64,000 nt of DNA from Bimuria novae-zelandiae CBS 107.79 (Eukaryota; Ascomycota; Dothideomycetes; Pleosporales; Didymosphaeriaceae), in contig ML976751.1 in NCBI GenBank assembly GCA_010015655.1, positions 54,836-118,835 of the forward strand, read 5' to 3'. The position numbers were made by a program, and so were the translations under genes. Position 1 is the stretch's first letter, and every line of letters starts with the position of its first letter. The notes beneath the pieces were generated by a model. The model did not search any database and was not told the DNA's origin. It was given only the letters and a program-made list of their open reading frames with translations. Shown one piece after another: positions 45,377 to 57,440 of this stretch.

Positions 45377-46235
45377 GAGCCGCCAAAGAAGCGAAAATCG
45401 CGAAAGGAGCGCCAATATTGATCAGCTAGACACGGCCGCGATAGCGATACCAATGATGAAGAGAGTGCATTATAGAGATGCGAAAGGAGGTCATTCCTGA
45501 GACCTGAAGATACCCAGCTGGTTTGGTGGACAATTGGTGCACATTGTGAGGCGACTCACCCTGCGACGGATTTCACACGAGCGGGTCCGGCGGAGAAACA
45601 ACAGGGCTGGCCGGGCACTGTCATATCGGTAATGGGCAAATTATGAGTAACCTGCTTTTTATCAGGATAGGCGATCCAAAGCCGAAAATACTCACATCTT
45701 TGATCCTTGGCTGTATGACTTTGACCTGCTCATCGGAGTACCAGAGCCACCATGAAGCCAAGTCAGAGAGCCACGAGGCAGGGCAGGTTTCACGAGAACG
45801 ACCGCTCCGCCCTTTGTGCATCTCACAGAAATGAAGAATCGTACATTTCTACCATATCATGTCCCTTTGTATCCCGGTTTACTGCATCTTGACTTTACAA
45901 TTTCCCTCAATGCGTTGGATCCCCGCTTGCTGAAGCACTCCCACTGACGTATCCCCAACAGCTTGTCATAATCTGCCTTCGTACGACCGAACAGTGTCGT
46001 TCGCAGGACTGACTCACCAGCGTGCGAACGCCTTCTCCAACGGCCACATCGCCAGTCATTCTTGTTTGCACATGCTCTGATATGCTTCACATCTTCTGCC
46101 CAGCCGTGTTCGCTCCATACCAACGCTGCACCCATCTCCCCGATGAACCTTCTCGCAGCTACTATCCTCTCTTCAAGTACATAGCACCCTCCGTGCTTCC
46201 CTGCACTCTTCGTTTCCCTTAATCTCCCTCACAGG
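45377..46235. other. Intergenic, no supported gene
   Basis: Short frames without family character; presumably the TOA2 3' region and the promoter of the TM2 gene. Confidence 0.55.
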
Positions 46236-46763
46236 ATGTCTCCACACCCAACCCAGAGCCTCGCCCAAACCCTCGGTGCTCTCTGGTGCTCTGTCCCACG
46301 CTACCGCACAGTCCTCGTCTTCCAACTCGCCCTCGTCACCCTCATCCTCACATTTGCTTTCTTCACCCCAACGCCGGACGCAGAGCCTCAGGGGGCAGAA
46401 TTAGCCAAGCGCCACGGCGGCAGTGGTTTTGGAGGTTTTAGTATCCGCCCCCAAGACGAGCGCTGCTTCAAGCAGGAAAAAGTAGCCACGCTGTTATCCG
46501 TGTATCTCGGTGTCTTTGGCGCCGATCATTGGTATGCTAGGTACGCTCCCCATCCCATCCCCATTTCCCTCCTCCTTCCTCGGCCTCCCTTTAGGAAGGG
46601 GCTGATGCGTGGGTGCAGGCACTGGGTCCTGGCTACGTTTAAATTGTTAACCCTTGGGGGGTTGGGCGTGTGGTGGTTCATCGATGTGGCGTTTTGGGTC
46701 GTGGGTGGGTTTTACGGTACGCCGGGGTGTGCGGGTGGGTGTGGGAGGGAGTGGTTGTGCTAG
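46236..46763 (+). CDS. TM2-domain membrane protein, 149 aa
   Basis: Exons 46236-46540 and 46619-46763 with a 78-bp intron. A first helix lies at about residues 27-47 (VLVFQLALVTLILTF), followed by a polar lumenal/extracellular stretch with a Gly-rich HGGSGFGGFSI. The TM2 domain follows: ERCFKQEKVATLLSVYLG, the turn GADHWYARHW made across the splice join, and FKLLTLGGLGVWWFIDV. The Asp in WFIDV and the G-x-D-x-x-Y turn match TM2 proteins. The end carries Gly and Cys (TPGCAGGCGREWLC). The family is widespread and its role in fungi is unclear. The intron is frame-neutral and stop-free, so an unspliced form would carry 26 extra residues inside the TM2 turn. Confidence 0.82.
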   Translation: MSPHPTQSLAQTLGALWCSVPRYRTVLVFQLALVTLILTFAFFTPTPDAEPQGAELAKRHGGSGFGGFSIRPQDERCFKQEKVATLLSVYLGVFGADHWYARYAPHPIPISLLLPRPPFRKGLMRGCRHWVLATFKLLTLGGLGVWWFIDVAFWVVGGFYGTPGCAGGCGREWLC

Positions 46764-47987
46764 ATATCCCTGTTCTCCTTGCTCTCTTCTCGGTAGTACG
46801 TTCTTATACCTATTTAGCAGAGTGTTTGTATAATATTGTGGTGAGGGAACTTGGTTGTTACGAGTGAATTGTAGTTGTGGTGGATATTGTTTTATGACTG
46901 AGTCTCTGGGAACTGTTTAGTGGATTTGTTTAGTAGATTCTCTTTCTTGTGGGTGGATTATGTCTTGTCTTGGAGCTCGAGGGGTGAAGGGTGTCTGAGC
47001 GCTGAATTTCCAGGGAAAGCGGTTCTTCTGCAGTTGGGGCTGATGGCTGTGGATCAGGGAGAATCGCCGCGGTAGGCGACGGAGACGCACAGATTACGGG
47101 TCTTGGAATGTCGGGTGCTGTAAAAGAATGGATGGTGCAAGGTGTTACAGGGGCAAAGGGCGTCTTCATGTATATCTCTATAAAGTCAAATGCCGGCAAA
47201 ACGCTAATCGCTTTTGCAAACAGGTTTCACAGAGGCTTATTGCGAGTTTCGTGTTCGGTTCTCCTTCTCTTATATGGTCGTCTGGTACGGACTTTTGTCG
47301 AGTTTGTCACAGTCCGCGTTGCGGTTTGTGTGTATGTTGTATGATCTAGAAAGATCATTGAAGACAATAGAGGAGAAACCCTGCAAAAGATGCTCGCGAC
47401 CGAGCCGTTCATATTACTACCTACTCGTTTAGGTCTGTTGCTTGAAGTAAGCGTGGGGGCCAGGGTGTCGGCGTTCTATGGTCGAGAACCTTATTCTTCA
47501 TACCTGTGAGCCAATGTGTTTGTCCTTTTTTTTTTCCTTCTTATCGGTATGGTGGTATGTACGAGAGTTATTTTGCCCTCGTGTAACCTCTGGCGTTTCA
47601 GAAGTAACGGGATAAGAGAAAAGCTCATGAAGCATCAGCGGAGGTGTGCAAGGATGGTGATCCTTCTTAGTGGTGGAGCAAGGGTAGTTGCACCATCTCA
47701 TGGACGGACCGCTGCTGTTGTCCCGCGTTGAAGCGAATATGGCCAATCAAACGCCGTTTGTCCCTTGCAGTGCGCATAAATCCATGGTTCGCTTCTGTAT
47801 CATTCGGAGTTGGTCTTGACTTAGCTGCAACTCGGTCTTATCGAATCTTTGCGGCACAGTTAGAACAAATGTAAATAAGATAACGTGCCTACTCAGGGAA
47901 GAACCTTACTTCGGTGGAATACTTCTTCTTTCGTTGATACATAGGGACCAATCTCCACTGGTGGGCGTTTATACTCATACGTGTGAA
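46764..47987. other. Intergenic, no supported gene
   Basis: Nothing recognised; a T-rich run at about 47525-47545. Confidence 0.55.
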
Positions 47988-49627
47988 ATGGGTCGCGTTC
48001 TCAGTGTTGATGCACTGGAGGATGCCGGCATTGAGATCGTTGAAAAGGTGGCGCCCCTTGCGAAGTTGATAAAGGAGTCTCCCCAGGCTAGTATACTCGC
48101 TCGTCATCTTCTTGATTTCGAGAATATTATTTCCAAGGAGCATTGGGTAAGTACATGTCTGTACATGTGTTCTTCAGGTATCATGGCTGGTATTGATTTA
48201 TGAAAACAGAACGAATTGGACCGTCAAGAGAAGCAAACCTTGTCAGAGACAGAAGCAGATCACATTGTGATACCTGAAAAGCAGCCTAATAAGAAAGCAG
48301 AGCGCCGCAAATACACGGGGTACACAGATAAGTACGATATCAAACGCTGCGAAGCGAATTTCGAAATCGCAGCGTCTATCAAGCGAAGAGCCGACAAAAT
48401 TCGGTCAGAAGATGAACAGCGGTGGAGTGAGACGATGAAAGGGCTAGTTTTCGGCAGATTGATTGAACGAGCAAGGCGACAGGAAGGTGCTATGCACAAG
48501 CAAAAAGCCGAGAATGTGGTCAAACGATTTCGAGTGTACGATACTCTAAACCTCATGAATTCGACATCTGAAGCTAATGAAAGCGCGAAGCGAATGTGAA
48601 CACACCTGAGCGCATGGCAGAGATACCCTGCATCAATATTGTCAGAAGACATTTTTCCACTTGACGGCACCGAAACCGGACCTTTATTTTGGCTTCCACG
48701 CGTATGTGCAAGGTGATAACGAGACCGGACCTTTGCGCGGGGATGATTACGTCGAAAACTTCAGTGTTACACGACTTAGTCAACTGTACGAGGCCGATGT
48801 AGGTTTCGTTCCCAGTCCATGCAAAGAATTCTTCGGCTTAAAAGAATTGAAAATCAAAGATCTGACGTGCTTCCCATGGGCTGTTTGCGAGTGGAAACAT
48901 GAGGGTAAAATCGACACTCGCGACGAGAAAAAAGCATACTATCAGGCCGCTAACGGAGCAGCCGTCTGCTTGACTTTGTTCGCCAATGCTGCAGTAGGTG
49001 GGCGGCCATTTCCGATTTTACACGACATTCGTCCCGTCGTTTGCATGACGTTTACCGGGCCCAAGGCTAAAGTGTGGGTTGCATATGTGACCGAAGTGGA
49101 AGATGGTCGCTACAGATATGTATGACATTTTTGAGTAATCCATATTGAAATTAAGCTGACCATTCCAGCGGATGCGTTGTATATGGGAAGGAAGTCTGAG
49201 GAATATCTTAGACAACGTTAAGCTATGCGTTATCATTGAGAACCTTCATTTCTGGGCGATGAATCACCTACGACCGTGGCTCACCAGCTGTATTGATCAA
49301 TGGCGTCGCTCGATTGAGGAGCGAGAAGACACTGAATCATCTTTCGGGAAGATTGGACGTGCAGCTACGTGGGGTAGTTTTGTGAGCCGGGATGATGGAC
49401 ATCTGGATGATGACGACAGTTACGAGGGCTCTGATGGAGAAGAAGGCTCTGATGGAGACGAGAACTCGGAGACCGAGGAGGACGAAAATGATGATTCCGA
49501 TGAGAGTGGGGATGAGGACGAAGAAGATCCGGATGAGAGTGGTGACGAGTGCGATGGGTGCGATTGTGCATGTCACAACGGCGTTTATTCTAAGACGTTC
49601 AGCATTCGAAACCGAAGGATGTCCTGA
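47988..49627 (+). CDS. PD-(D/E)XK nuclease-like fungal accessory protein
   Basis: An intact model exists: exons 47988-48146, 48210-48533, 48646-49119, 49169-49627, giving 471 aa. The N-terminal part is helical and charged (KKAERRKYTGYTDKYDIKRC). The core has APKPDLYFGFHAYVQ, SPCKEFFGL, DLTCFPWAVCEWKHEGK, YYQAANGAAVCLTLFANA, RPVVCMTFTGPKAKVWVAYV and MRCIWEGSLRNILDN. PD...ExK (CEWKHE) is the form of the nuclease active site, so nuclease-like structure is likely; activity is not shown. The C-terminus is strongly acidic (about 50 residues, mostly Asp/Glu/Ser) and ends in a Cys cluster CDGCDCACH. The second intron (112 bp) is longer than typical here. If it is not an intron, the gene has frameshifts near 48597 and 48650. 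Confidence 0.65.
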
Positions 49628-50560
49628 TTCCAGAGGCGTTCAGAAGATAGTTACAATCGAAACCTGTCGTAATTCATTAGCCCACGCCGCCTACTAATAC
49701 CCACATAGCTATGTTCCCATCTCAGGCTTTTGACAGGAAGGTGAAAAGAACTTGTGAGGTGCCATACCATTACTTCAGTTCATTGCGTATACACAAAACT
49801 GAATTCCCTCACTGCGTCAACACTCCTGGAAGAAAACCAGGCGTGGTTCTTACTTTTGAAATACCATCACTTCCTCACTCCAACTACCATCCCAGGCTTG
49901 CGAAGGGTGAAGGGCGTCCACAATCCACGAGCCAAAAAGCTTTCTTCTTCTGGAAACTTCAAAATTGGCAGTGCGAGAGTGACAGTATAGTCCTACCTAC
50001 TGCAGTACACACGCCCAGAACGAAGGGTTGCAATCTCCGCGTAGCTTGAAGCGCGAAAAGGGCGAAGGGCGTCCGAAATCGATAACTTTCAAACAATTGC
50101 CAGATTTAGTAACTCACCATACAAAAACAGGGCAAAATATATCGGCAGAGGTGACCATGCATGGCTAAATGGGGTAGCTCGATCAAGCGCGAAGGGCGCA
50201 TTCAGGGCGTCGCCCTCGGGTACTCAAGGAGCCGGTGTAGGACGCAATCAACTACTCAAAATGTAACCTATTCCGTCATACGAACGGAGGGCGCAAGGGC
50301 GACAGCATTTGATGGTGTTGAGTTCGTTGCTTGTTTGGGGAGTTTGAGTGAGGGTCGAAGGGCGTCGCCCGGGGACTAACCGCCTTTCGGCCCTTGTACG
50401 ATACGCCACTACAGGCGACACAATATGGATGGAATCATGCGCCGTGAACAATTGTCATGGATCTCGCAGGAAGGAACGCACATTCATGATATAATTAATC
50501 TAGCATGTCTGCGCGGTCCAGGAGAGCTTCGGTACGCAGCACAGCCCTGAGATAGGTAGC
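49628..50560. other. Intergenic with recurring GAAGGGCG motif
   Basis: No supported gene. GAAGGGYG-type words recur at 49900-49919, 50051-50075, 50187-50220 and 50353-50374, the last two with GGGCGTCGCCC. Confidence 0.6.
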
Positions 50561-53500
50561 TCAGTTGGCTGCGACTAGAGAGGCCTTGATTCCATCGACG
50601 ACCGGTTTGAGGGTTTTGGAGGGCAAGCTCCAGTCTTGCCTTTTGAGTCCGTCGGTTTTGGTCAGCAGCCAGAGTGTCTCTGCTGCGGCGATGCGAATCT
50701 GCGTACTAATCAGCGCGATGCACCATACTAGTCTGAATAATCTTACCTTTGGAAAGGGGTGCAGTAGCATGCTTGTCACTTTGGTAATTGTGTCAGCTCG
50801 TGTCGTCGCAATAGTGCCTAGCCCGCGGTACACATCAAGGGCGAGAAGGAGTTTTTGCATGTGCGTCGACTTGAAGTGTGCTTTCTGCGTGTAGGAAAGA
50901 ACGGCGCGAAAGCTGTGAAAGTTAGTCAACTACCAATGCACGAGCTGGGATCTTACTTGAAGTCTGTTTCCAGAAGCCGATGCATCACCTGCATGTCGAA
51001 TAAGAACGCGAAGATATCTAGCACCGGTAGAAGAACCCTCTCGGTATCTAAGTTACTTTTTAGTAGTTCCAGCAGACATTTCACAACGTCGAGTAAGTTA
51101 AAAGTCCCGGCATCACCATCAACACCGGTTGTGGGCCAAGCGTCTATGGCATTCAGAAGTGCAGCCCGTGAGTTCTGAACGACAGACTCCGAGCCCATTC
51201 CCGCGGATGTTACGTAGCCGATACATACAGCTTCGATTATGGCGGGTGAGGTCGAGGGCTTCAGGACGGTAAGAGCGTTCGCGAAATATGCGTAAGACGA
51301 AACACCGTCTGCCACCCCTGAGGCGACTCCCTCGAAGTGCTCGTACGAACCTTTCTCCAGAACTTGTGCAGCTCGTAACCGCACTTTATCGAGTTTCTCG
51401 AGAGACAACCTTAAAACGTCCGCGTGCAAATTTTTTTCGTAAGCACATCCGCGCAGCAAGCCTGTCTCCCATGCCGTACCCATCGTATTCAGAGCCTCTA
51501 GGCGCACGAGTGATCCCACGTCTCCACGTTCTGTGACGGTGTAGTCATTCAGGGCCACGTGTGAGGCGTTCGCAATTCGATCGGCGATCACTGAAGGCAG
51601 TTCACATTGAGAGTCGGGATCCACACAGTTTTTTAGCAGGATACTGATGGCCGAAAGAGCCACGGTTCGCGCCTCGATTGCCACAGCGGAGGTACATCTG
51701 AAAGGCAAGATTTCCGCGATTTGATTTTGCATCGCCGTTACTTCAGTTGATCCGGGATTTAGCCACGGATAGGCAGCTCCCAAGGCGATCGCGAAGCCTG
51801 AGTATCGCAGGCCGTCGTACGACGCTTCCTCATTCAGCCTGGAGAGCCATCCAGAAACCAGACTGTCTGCGTCACTTGGAGAAAACGACTGCAGAAATTT
51901 TACAACGCGGGAAGCTGTTCGTGAGATAGTCCCCAGCACCGAGTCTGCATACCGGCCTAGGCAAAGATTCAGGAGACGGATTAATTCCCCCGTTGGCACA
52001 CGTGATTCATCGGATGTTCCGGGCGGGGATGTCATGCAGGATAATGCACCCAAGAAGGTGCATATCGAGGAAGCTGTCAAGTCCGGCCTCATGGCTGGGG
52101 ACATGAGAGCGATGTCATCTAGCTTCAGATCTCGTTCCAACAACTTCCACAAGTGCGTCAGATCCGCCTTCGTAGTAGGACCAGCCGATCCGTCTTCATC
52201 TTCTCGGACATTGTTTTGGTCTACTAGAGCAGCCAGTGCAGAGACCAGACCTTGGCGCTCCTCTACCTCCCTTGGTTTCAGCGCTGCGAGTTCGATACAG
52301 ATTCGGTCGACCATGGCACGGATCACGGCAGGAGACTGGTCAGAGGAAAGCAAGCCGACGGCTCGTGCTGCAAATAGACGAGAAGCCGAGTCTAGAGAAC
52401 CAATCCCTCTCCAGCCGAGCAAATTGTCGAACAAAGCATCCCAGTAAATGCGGAATAGCTTGCCGGCTTCGACAGAAACACGGCACATGGCGCGTTCGCG
52501 AAGTCCAACGGCATGAAAGTCGACGACTTGGACTAGCGAGATGCCTTCGTGGACGGTGTTTGGATGTCGGCCAATAAGTTCCTGCAAAGCAGCAGATGAT
52601 CCTCTTCGGATATTACCAGCTGGATCGAGACAAGCTACAACGAGTAGTTCGGTTGCTAAGACTTGGAAAATCGAGTGGCCTTTCTGGTGCTCAGAAGCTC
52701 GTACTGATGTTGTCTCTACCGCCGATAGCTCAGGCGTTGTATATCTTCGCGACAATGCCCATATACCAAAGCAAGCAGCGTCGCGAACGTTAGTGCCTAT
52801 GGAACCGCCGGTAGTCGATCGTTGCTCAAACGCCAATGCCAGCAAGAGCGCATTTAGGATCTCTGGAAGCATAGCGGGAGATAAAGCTCGTCGATAGAGG
52901 AGATGCGAAAGTGTAAGCGTTAATCCATGCCATTGCAATGAATCCACGCCGCTGAGATTCCGCTTCGAACCTTGCCAGTAAACATTCTCGTTGAGCGATC
53001 CGAGAATGGCTTCGACTACATCACCGGTCATTTCAGGGTCCAGCTTCATAGTGACGATGCTGAGCGCCTTACTCGCGGCATACCTCACAGGGCTGTCACC
53101 GTCTGCCAATGATTCCAGGAGGAACTCAATGACCTCTTCGAGCACAGTAGTTGTGTCGAGCGAATTTGACGTTTCACCCGCTTGAAGGCAGTGGGCCACA
53201 ATATTGCGCATGGTCTTGATGATGAGCTTGCGAGCGACGGCCGATGATTTCATGAATTCCAGGCTTGGCTGAGTGATGATGTTCTGGCCGACGCGGTATA
53301 TAGCTGGGAGAAATGGACCAATCTCCTCGTTCGTGGCAGAAGTGACCAGTCCGGACAGGAATGAGAGTACGCCAAGACACTGGTGGATGTTTGCGTCTTC
53401 TCCTGAAATCTGATCGAAGAATTTGAGAGACCATTGAACAAGCGTATCCAACAGTCCCACATTCTGCATGTCTGGGCGGACGCAAAGTTTAACGAGCAGG

Positions 53501-54237
53501 TGTGCTGCAGCACTGCGTTCTTTGGAGGCTGATTGAAGGCTCTTGACGCATATTAACAGAACCCGAAGGGTAATACCAGGCAACTCTGCGGGAAGATTGA
53601 TATCGATGAAAGTGGCGACCTCCTGTGATGGCTGTATGGTAGACATGGAAGCTAGCGGGAATGGGGCAAGCATCAGATGGGACAGCCAAAGCAAGAGCAC
53701 ATAGCGTTCGGTCCATGGTAAGATTCCTTGAGGCAGCTCGTCGTCACCTGTTTCTGTGGCGCTCAGCCCAGTTTCGAACTCATTGATAATGGGCTCAAGG
53801 TAACGTGGCTCGTTGTTCAGGAAGCCCTTGATGACTTTGTCCCCTCGAACTTTGCAAAAGAGGTTCAAGATCCGACATATAGCATGAGTCAGTGGTATGA
53901 AACCCTTCTTGGGCTCTGGTCTCTTCGTTTTTTGGATAGATTCCAGATAGGCAGCAACCAATGGCGGGATCATATTCTTCAGATGGGTGTCCAGGAGTTG
54001 CGGGTCCTCTTGGAAAGGCTCAATCTGTACCAAGTCAGCCATATGAAGAATAAGCATGGAGACAATCTATACCAGTGCTGACACTCTTCCCAAGTCCAAC
54101 AGCGGGACCAGCAAGCGAGCCTCGGTGGTCTCATTTTTACGCTTGCGCACAAGTCGTGATATGAGCCTCTCGAGATCAGACAGATTCGATGTAGACGCTC
54201 GTAAGAGCTTCAAATCGTCCTCTTCTGCTGTGTTCAT
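50561..54237 (-). CDS. TBCD: Tubulin-folding cofactor D
   Basis: Exons 54237-54073, 54024-50957, 50912-50747 and 50698-50561; introns 48, 44 and 48 bp; 1,178 aa, the usual size. It is almost entirely HEAT/ARM-like helices. Family marks: MIPPLVAAYLESI with CKVRGDKVIKGFL near the start, LPWTERYVLLLWLSHLML and MAPFPL-type segment, a central RYAASKALSIVTMKLDPEM and YWQGSKRNLSGVDSLQWHGLTLTLSHLLYRR, DAACFGIWALSRRY, and the C-terminal cofactor-D domain with KLDKVRLRAAQVLE. Cofactor D holds beta-tubulin in the dimer-assembly pathway; homologues are S. cerevisiae CIN1 and S. pombe alp1. The first exon is short and the last two are small; all joins restore family sequence. Divergent from CDC27. Confidence 0.94.
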
Positions 54238-54435
54238 TCTGGCGCATGCTGCGGGTGTAGGTGGAGCATGAAATGGTGGTGTATGCAGATGCCTAGGCGT
54301 GAGTCATGCATTCCCAAATTGACGCGTGCACATGACTACGCGCTATTCGACGCGACTTCGAGGCGGCTTTGACCTCATCAACGCCGCAACACAACGCATT
54401 TTCGAAGCCGCCATTCGCACGCTGCAGTACCTGCC
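54238..54435. promoter_or_regulatory. Shared divergent promoter TBCD/CDC27
   Basis: 198 bp between the two start codons. It contains ACGCGT at 54322-54327 and ACGCGA near 54355-54360, matching the MluI cell-cycle box bound by MBF that drives S-phase genes in yeasts. This suits the polymerase-delta subunit on the right. Site identity is by consensus only. Confidence 0.5.
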
Positions 54436-56139
54436 ATGGCAGAAGAAAGCTACAAAGAGTATCTCGCAAATCGTGTGCTCACAGAGAGCCAGCCGGTACA
54501 CCTCATGCATCCGATCTCATCGCTCTCGCTCACACTTCGCAGATCACCTACCGACTGCTCAGCCGGGCGCTCAAGGTGAACGTCAATGTCGCAAAGCGGT
54601 AGGAACCCACATGCCTCACTGTGTGAATATATCTGATGTTTTTGTAGGATGTTGTATGAGTTCTACACTACACAGACGGCGAAGAAACCGAAATCCATCC
54701 ATGCGACCTACCTTATCGCCGGCAAGAAACGATCCTCGGAAGACAGCAATGGCAGCAATGGGCACGATGGAGATGATACCGTTATGCGAAGCTCGCCCTT
54801 CATGAGCTCGCTACCTGCGCCGGAAGAGCCTCTCGAGAAGCCGGTTCCCAAGACCTCCATTGTCTTGGTGAGGGAAGAAGAACTGGAAAGTATGTGACGC
54901 CACTGGAAGATACGCACAGCTAGAAGCTGATAAAAGGTGCAGAGACTAAGGGCAGATTCGAGGAGATCACCTCGATCCACGTCTACAGTCTCGAACCCGG
55001 CCCGCTCGAGGTATGCATGACTGCGATCATACAAGATGATGAGGATATTAAGCATGATAGAATTTGAACTTGCTAGCCGTATGCAACCAGGAGATAGTTG
55101 ATAACTACTCAAGTGGTGATCCTTTGGACCGATGGGGGATCTACGGGTCGATCCGCAACCCGTACGTTAAGGTACACGTCCGTACTAATTATCATGATGA
55201 TCAGAGCTTACATTTTAAAAGCGACGCACTACGAAACATACTCCCGTTACAGCTAAAAATGCACCCAAAGCTACCGGCAAGCCTACTGCCCCTGCAAAAG
55301 AGGCGAAGAAGGAAGCCCCAGCGGCCGCGGCTCAGAAAGAAAGCACACCAGATGAAAACAAGTCAGGTCGCTCGACGCCTCAGCCTGGCCCAGCTGCCTC
55401 TTTGAAAAGAACAGACTCAAAATCCAAGGCGAAGAAAGACACAGCTGCTGGGGACCTCTTCAAGTCGTTCGCAAAAACCAAGCCGAAGGCAAAAGAAGCT
55501 GAAAAGCCTAAGGAGGAAGACGGCATGTCAGCCATTGATACGTATTGTAATGCCCGCTAATCACTACTACAGAACCGATGCAAGGCATGTCCGAAGACGA
55601 AGGCGATGATGATGATGAACCTGCCGTAAAGTTCGACGAAGAGAAAGCGGCAGCAGCGAAAAAGGCTCGCGAAGATCGCGAGAAGCAGCTCCGAGAAATG
55701 ATGGAAGCGGACGGTAAGCCCGCTGCATGTCACAATCACAACACGTTGCTAATCGGGTGCAGTTGATATGCCCGATGCACCCACAGAGGAAGAGAAAGAT
55801 TCTCAAGATGCTCCGATAGACAAGGAAGCGCCCAGCAAGCCTGCTGAGAGTGAAGCGACGGTCACTGTTCAGGGTGGACGCCGGCGTGGGAGGCGACGTG
55901 TCATGAAAAAGAAGAAAGTCAAGGACGAGGATGGATATCTTGGTAAGTTGATTTCTCTGGTGTTACACCCCATCTAATTGTATGTAGTCACGAAAGAGGA
56001 AGCGGTGTGGGAATCATTCTCAGAAGACGAACCAGAGCCTAAGAAGCCGAAGCCTGCACCCAAACCTGCTGCAGCAAAAGGAAAGAAGGCCGGCGCTAAA
56101 GGTCAAGGCAACATTGCCAGCTTCTTCAAAAAGGGTTGA
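54436..56139 (+). CDS. CDC27: DNA polymerase delta third subunit (Cdc27/Pol32/p66)
   Basis: Nine exons: 54436-54495, 54543-54598, 54648-54889, 54937-55010, 55061-55171, 55222-55522, 55573-55713, 55763-55942, 55988-56139; 438 aa. The N-terminal winged-helix region reads MAEESYKEYLANRVLTES, ITYRLLSRALKVNVNVAKR, MLYEFYTTQ and SIHATYLIAGK, then SIHVYSLEPGPLE, NLLAVCNQEIVDNY and GSIRNPYVKRR. The rest is disordered, Lys/Glu/Ala-rich. The C-terminus ends in a PCNA-binding box Q-x-x-I-x-x-F-F (residues 428-435, QGNIASFF). It tethers polymerase delta to PCNA during replication. Intron 6 (55523-55572) begins with GC, not GT; no GT donor keeps the frame. Confidence 0.93.
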
Positions 56140-57440
56140 AGAAGCACTGCATGATACTCGCCTCCACGTTACACCATTGGCAGGATACAGCTACCTCACA
56201 TTTTCGGCCATGTTCGCTTGAAGCAATATTATGATCCGCCACCTGATCCCCAACGTTTGTAGATCACTTGAACACTCCGCATGCCATATAGAGCCAATAC
56301 CGTACATATTCTTCTGCAGCCGTTGGCGCGTATACCTGCTCCATCATGCAGGCACTCGAAACCAGCCACTCACAGCATTACACATAGCCAAAGCTTAACT
56401 TCTGCGTCGCTCACCATTACCGCACCACCCCATCCATCACAATGCTCGCACTTTCTTGCACACTAAGCACAGCAGGTATACCCCTAACAACGCCCTTCCT
56501 GCCTTCTCAGCGCTCCTCGCCAACTACTACCCACCTTCTGCACGCCTCACACTGCCCCTCATCTCTTCCATTGCACAAGCCTGTCCTCTGTACCCCCTCG
56601 CTACCACTCCTACGTAAAACACAGATACCTATGCACTTCCTAGAACGGCAAACGGCCGCTCTGTGCAATGTAATGCGAGATGCTCGCCGACATGTGCGAC
56701 GAAGCACACCGCGTGCGCCTCGAAGCGTACACAGATCTTGACTTGTCGCGGCGCTTGAGCGCTCGCACGAGGCTGGGACAGGGCCTGCAGACAGAGACAG
56801 GGGCGTCTGCAGGGATAGTGGCATATTCCGCGTAGGCGCGGTAGGATTCGGAGCGGGCGGGCGGCTATTGGTGGAGTTTTTGAGAGGGGCTGGAGATGGA
56901 TGGTGGATTTGTAGTTGGGATTTGCATTTGGAAGACGAGATGGGCGATCATGGTGATGCCTTGATGGTGGGGGTTACGGTGATAGGAGAGGTGTGTTTCA
57001 TGCGCTGGAGAGGGTAGTGCGTCGGGCTGAGGGGGATATGCAGTGTGACGAGTCTGCTCGCCCATAGACGACGGCAGATGAAGAGGGCTATGTTTAGCAG
57101 GAGCAGGGCTGCCATGTGAGGTGAGGGGAATCCTTCCGACGAAGCTCCGGTAAGTGGAGGCCTTTCGGAGTCGACGACTCGTAAAGATTGTCCTTGAGGA
57201 TTCGAAATGATTCGAGTTGTTGAAACGATCATGTGCTCGCCCATCCTACGGAGAACTTATACAGTTTAGTCGGTGTCTTGGTTACACCGGACCTACCTCA
57301 TAATATATGAATGATTCAGGAGCCCTTGTTATTTTAAACTGACCTTACTCGTATGCCGCCGATCAAATCAACGTACTTGACAAGCGAGCAGTCAGTATAA
57401 GCAAGCGGTCACCCCACCAAACTTTTCGCAACGCGTCACC
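56140..57440. other. Intergenic up to the right RIP block
   Basis: No supported gene. A frame near 56442-56740 could be built with a small 35-bp 'intron' but is unconvincing. Ends in a (TAA)n microsatellite at about 57443-57461, at the composition boundary. Confidence 0.55.

Noticed and set aside
55542..55572. GT-AG intron starting at 55542 in CDC27
   Set aside because: Would be only 31 bp and would shift the frame; the GC-AG intron from 55523 keeps it.
56442..56741. Possible small two-exon gene beginning MLALSCTLSTA
   Set aside because: Requires an intron of about 35 bp, too short for this genome, and the frame ends soon after.
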